Of a DNA stretch of 59,126 nucleotides, positions 56,993 through 59,126 are shown in pieces. This stretch comes from Alphaproteobacteria bacterium (lineage in GTDB: Bacteria > Pseudomonadota > Alphaproteobacteria > Caulobacterales > Hyphomonadaceae). The position numbers and the translations under genes are program-made. The DNA lies in NCBI GenBank assembly GCA_018969425.1, contig JAGWYJ010000019.1, positions 1 to 59,126 of the forward strand, in the 5' to 3' direction. The stretch's first letter is position 1, and every line of letters starts with the position of its first letter. The notes under the pieces are model-generated. The model was not told where the DNA came from. It made no database searches and saw only the letters and a list, made by a program, of their open reading frames with translations.

Positions 56993-59126
56993 TCAGGGGC
57001 CTGCCGATCCAGTCGGTCTAACGTCAATTCCTTGATATTCCGTAGCGAGAGGAGGTTCATTTAGAACGCATGCAAGGGCTCCTTCAGGGTCGAAGTCTCC
57101 CTCAAGGACATCATCTGCGCCGCAAAGCCTCACCATCGGAGCGGTTAATAAGCTCGCCTCGTCTAACCAAACGATCAGCCTTGCCTCACCTAAGAGCTCC
57201 CTAAACTTCATGAGCCGCTCCATGGCCTCCCCAGGATCAGACCCTAATACTGACGCAACAACCAACAACCCCGACACCGGCCGGCCAGCCATAGCGCTCA
57301 CGGCTTCCGCCATTGAATCGACGAGCTCAAAATCAACATCCCTCATGGCGAGAGGGATCTGCAATGAGGCAGAGACCCCTGCATCATCGCTTGCAATCAG
57401 CAATCGGCTTAAAGTCAGGCCCGACGAGGTGTCTCCACTTGCGCCGACGAGGCTGCGTCCCGCCGCCTCTGCGAGCCTAAGCGGAAGACGCAGAACAAAC
57501 GTCGACCCCTCGCCAAGACGGCTGGAGACGCTAACTGTTCCACCGAGGGCGGCCGCAAGGTTCTGACAGATTGAAAGGCCCAACCCGGTTCCGCCGTGCC
57601 GCCTTGTCTTGCCTCCATCAACCTGGTGAAAAGGTGCGAATATACGATCCAGCTCATCTTCAGGGATCCCGCATCCAGTGTCGGCGACTTTGATGACGAG
57701 GGCGCCATCGCTCTCGGCATCGACCTCAGCGCGCAGCGTGACCCGACCCTCATCAGTAAACTTAACTGCATTAGACAAGAGGTTATAAACGATCTGCCGA
57801 AGCCGCTTTTCATCGCCCATAATAAAGGACGGCGACGCCTCAAGTTCTGCAGCCAGCATCAGCCCCTTGTTCGCCGCACTATCTGCCCAGAAGCGAGAAA
57901 CCTCAGACAGCGCCGTCTGAAGATTGAAGCCCTCGTCCGCGACTTCGATCGTTCCTGACTCCATCTTCGCAACATCCAGAAGATCGTCCACGATCCCCTT
58001 CATCGCCTCTCCGGCAATTTGTATCAGTTCAACACGCTCACGAACCTCCTCCGGCATGCGAGCCGAATGAATAAGGACCTGAGTGGTGCCAAGAATACCG
58101 TTGAGAGGGGTTCGGATCTCGTGGCTGGTCGTCGCAAGGAACTCCGACTTCGCCTTTAAAGCCTTCTCCAGGAACAGGTTAGACTGACTCAGCTCGTCAT
58201 TTTTCTTGCGGATCTCGTTTCTGCTCCGAACGACGGAGCGGTAATGAATTGAGCCGCCAGTCACTCCGACCAGGACAAGCAGGATAGCCGCGGAAAAAAT
58301 GATCGTTCTCTGCTGAGCCCGCGTTCTCGCCAGCTGAACCTCTTTTTCGAGGGTATCAGTCTTAAGCTTTGAGATCTCAAGTTCCTGATTCGCAAAATCG
58401 AATTGTGCGCCCATAAGCGCTGTATTGGCATTTGCAGAAATATCTCTAGATTCATCGTCAAGGCGCTTAAAGGCAAGCAAATGCTCTAATGCCGACTTAA
58501 AATCACCACTGCGGGAATAAATCTTAAATGCAGCCTCGTGAAAATCACGAAAAGGGGCAGGGGTTGCGCCAAGAGAAACTCCTTCAAATGTTTGCTCTAA
58601 ACTTTCCCGAGCCCCGACCAAATTTCCCTTCTCGAATTCTATCTTCGCTCGCAACCCCCACAAATAAGGGCTCCAGTCATAAGACCCAAGCTTATCCGAT
58701 AAATCAAAAGCCTCGGCCACAGAGCTCTCTGCATCAGAATAACGGCCCTGCATCAAATAAATGTTTGAAAGGTTAGTAAGTATTCTTACCCTAAGGGAAT
58801 CGCTCCCCATCGAACCAGCAACCGACAGCGCAGATTTAATATTATCTTCAGCTAGATCAAGTTTTCCAGACTCTGTATATATTCTCCCAACATTATTATA
58901 ATAAGAAAGCAATAAGTTGTCATCTTTATATTTTTCGATAGACATAGTATAATAATGGAGCGCCTTGTCATAATCGCGGGCATCAATATACTCACCTCCG
59001 ATTCGACTTAAGGTCACGGCGACGTCTCTAACTCGGCCGGCCTTCAAAAACAGATCATGCGCCTTCTGATATCGCTTTAAGGCCCCCTCGTAGTCGCCAG
59101 TCGCCCGGGCAGATGTAGCGCGAGAT
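56993..59126 (-). CDS. Hybrid histidine kinase with N-terminal TPR sensor and degenerate receiver (5' end beyond window)
   Basis: The frame is open to the window edge, so the N-terminus is missing; codons upstream of the TTG at 59047 also read as TPR sequence (GDYEGALKRYQKAHDLF). In order there are several tetratricopeptide repeats, one membrane helix (about 58255-58320), a short coiled coil, HisKA with SHEIRTPLNG, and HATPase with LLSNAVKF, DTGCGIP and GGTGLGL. A C-terminal receiver-like domain follows in which the phospho-acceptor Asp is replaced (LLVVASV) and the Lys is absent, so it is probably inactive. The TPR half is notably AT-rich (28% GC in 58861-58920). The downstream receiver gene is its likely partner. 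Confidence 0.92.
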   Translation of the reverse strand, partial: SRATSARATGDYEGALKRYQKAHDLFLKAGRVRDVAVTLSRIGGEYIDARDYDKALHYYTMSIEKYKDDNLLLSYYNNVGRIYTESGKLDLAEDNIKSALSVAGSMGSDSLRVRILTNLSNIYLMQGRYSDAESSVAEAFDLSDKLGSYDWSPYLWGLRAKIEFEKGNLVGARESLEQTFEGVSLGATPAPFRDFHEAAFKIYSRSGDFKSALEHLLAFKRLDDESRDISANANTALMGAQFDFANQELEISKLKTDTLEKEVQLARTRAQQRTIIFSAAILLVLVGVTGGSIHYRSVVRSRNEIRKKNDELSQSNLFLEKALKAKSEFLATTSHEIRTPLNGILGTTQVLIHSARMPEEVRERVELIQIAGEAMKGIVDDLLDVAKMESGTIEVADEGFNLQTALSEVSRFWADSAANKGLMLAAELEASPSFIMGDEKRLRQIVYNLLSNAVKFTDEGRVTLRAEVDAESDGALVIKVADTGCGIPEDELDRIFAPFHQVDGGKTRRHGGTGLGLSICQNLAAALGGTVSVSSRLGEGSTFVLRLPLRLAEAAGRSLVGASGDTSSGLTLSRLLIASDDAGVSASLQIPLAMRDVDFELVDSMAEAVSAMAGRPVSGLLVVASVLGSDPGEAMERLMKFRELLGEARLIVWLDEASLLTAPMVRLCGADDVLEGDFDPEGALACVLNEPPLATEYQGIDVRPTGSAGP

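Noticed and set aside
1-59126. CRISPR arrays, tRNA/rRNA genes, prophage or insertion sequences
   Set aside because: No regularly spaced direct repeats, no transposase or integrase motifs, and no tRNA cloverleaf signature were found on reading both strands; a dedicated RNA search would settle tRNAs.

Overview
The window looks like chromosomal DNA of a high-GC alphaproteobacterium, most likely a holdfast-forming member of the Caulobacterales/Maricaulales/Parvularculales type. The evidence is a GapR (DUF2312) gene, a transhydrogenase split into PntAa/PntAb/PntB next to a small COX4-like protein, and holdfast-anchor genes hfaA, hfaB and hfaD. I found no rRNA, tRNA, CRISPR array, insertion sequence or phage. 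Both ends cut a gene: an alpha/beta hydrolase on the left and a TPR histidine kinase on the right.

Region 1 (1-9.3 kb) is a periplasmic/membrane neighbourhood. It holds a serine hydrolase, a class II-type cytochrome c lipoprotein, two tandem DUF6644-type membrane proteins, a DUF6152 protein, and three paralogous secreted proteins sharing a 'PDLxGVW' N-terminal motif and a 'WEGDTxVVE' core. Two large quinoproteins at 15.9-20.1 kb (N-terminal heme c plus PQQ-type propeller, resembling polyvinyl-alcohol dehydrogenase) probably belong to the same functional world. This set is the best candidate for an undescribed system: an extracytoplasmic oxidation pathway whose substrate and wiring are unknown.

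Region 2 (9.4-15.8 kb) has an ABC exporter pair of the YbbA/YbbP type divergent from a TesA-like SGNH esterase, then a secreted FG-GAP propeller protein and an unknown protein. Region 3 (20-29.6 kb) has a hydrolase, the COX4-like/pntAa/pntAb/pntB group, a legumain-like C13 peptidase, gapR, a TPR protein, ribosomal protein L36 and an MltB-type transglycosylase. Region 4 (29.6-37 kb) has an MFS transporter, a DPP-IV-like peptidase and a 1220-residue methyltransferase/coiled-coil protein ending in a domain known from polysaccharide proteins.

Region 5 (37-50.6 kb) is acyl-CoA catabolism. A thiolase is divergent from a tightly coupled four-gene operon (acyl-CoA dehydrogenase, MaoC-like hydratase, CitE-like lyase, family I CoA-transferase) that matches the RipB-RipC-RipA (itaconate to acetyl-CoA + pyruvate) toolkit. 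A penicillin-acylase-type Ntn hydrolase follows, then a second operon: MFS importer, MDR reductase, enoyl-CoA hydratase and two acyl-CoA-dehydrogenase-fold flavoproteins. An NTF2-like protein and a formylglycine-generating-enzyme homologue lie opposite.

Region 6 (52-59.1 kb) is the hfa locus, with hfaD inverted and separated from hfaAB by about 1.2 kb of apparently non-coding DNA, followed by a receiver protein and a hybrid histidine kinase.
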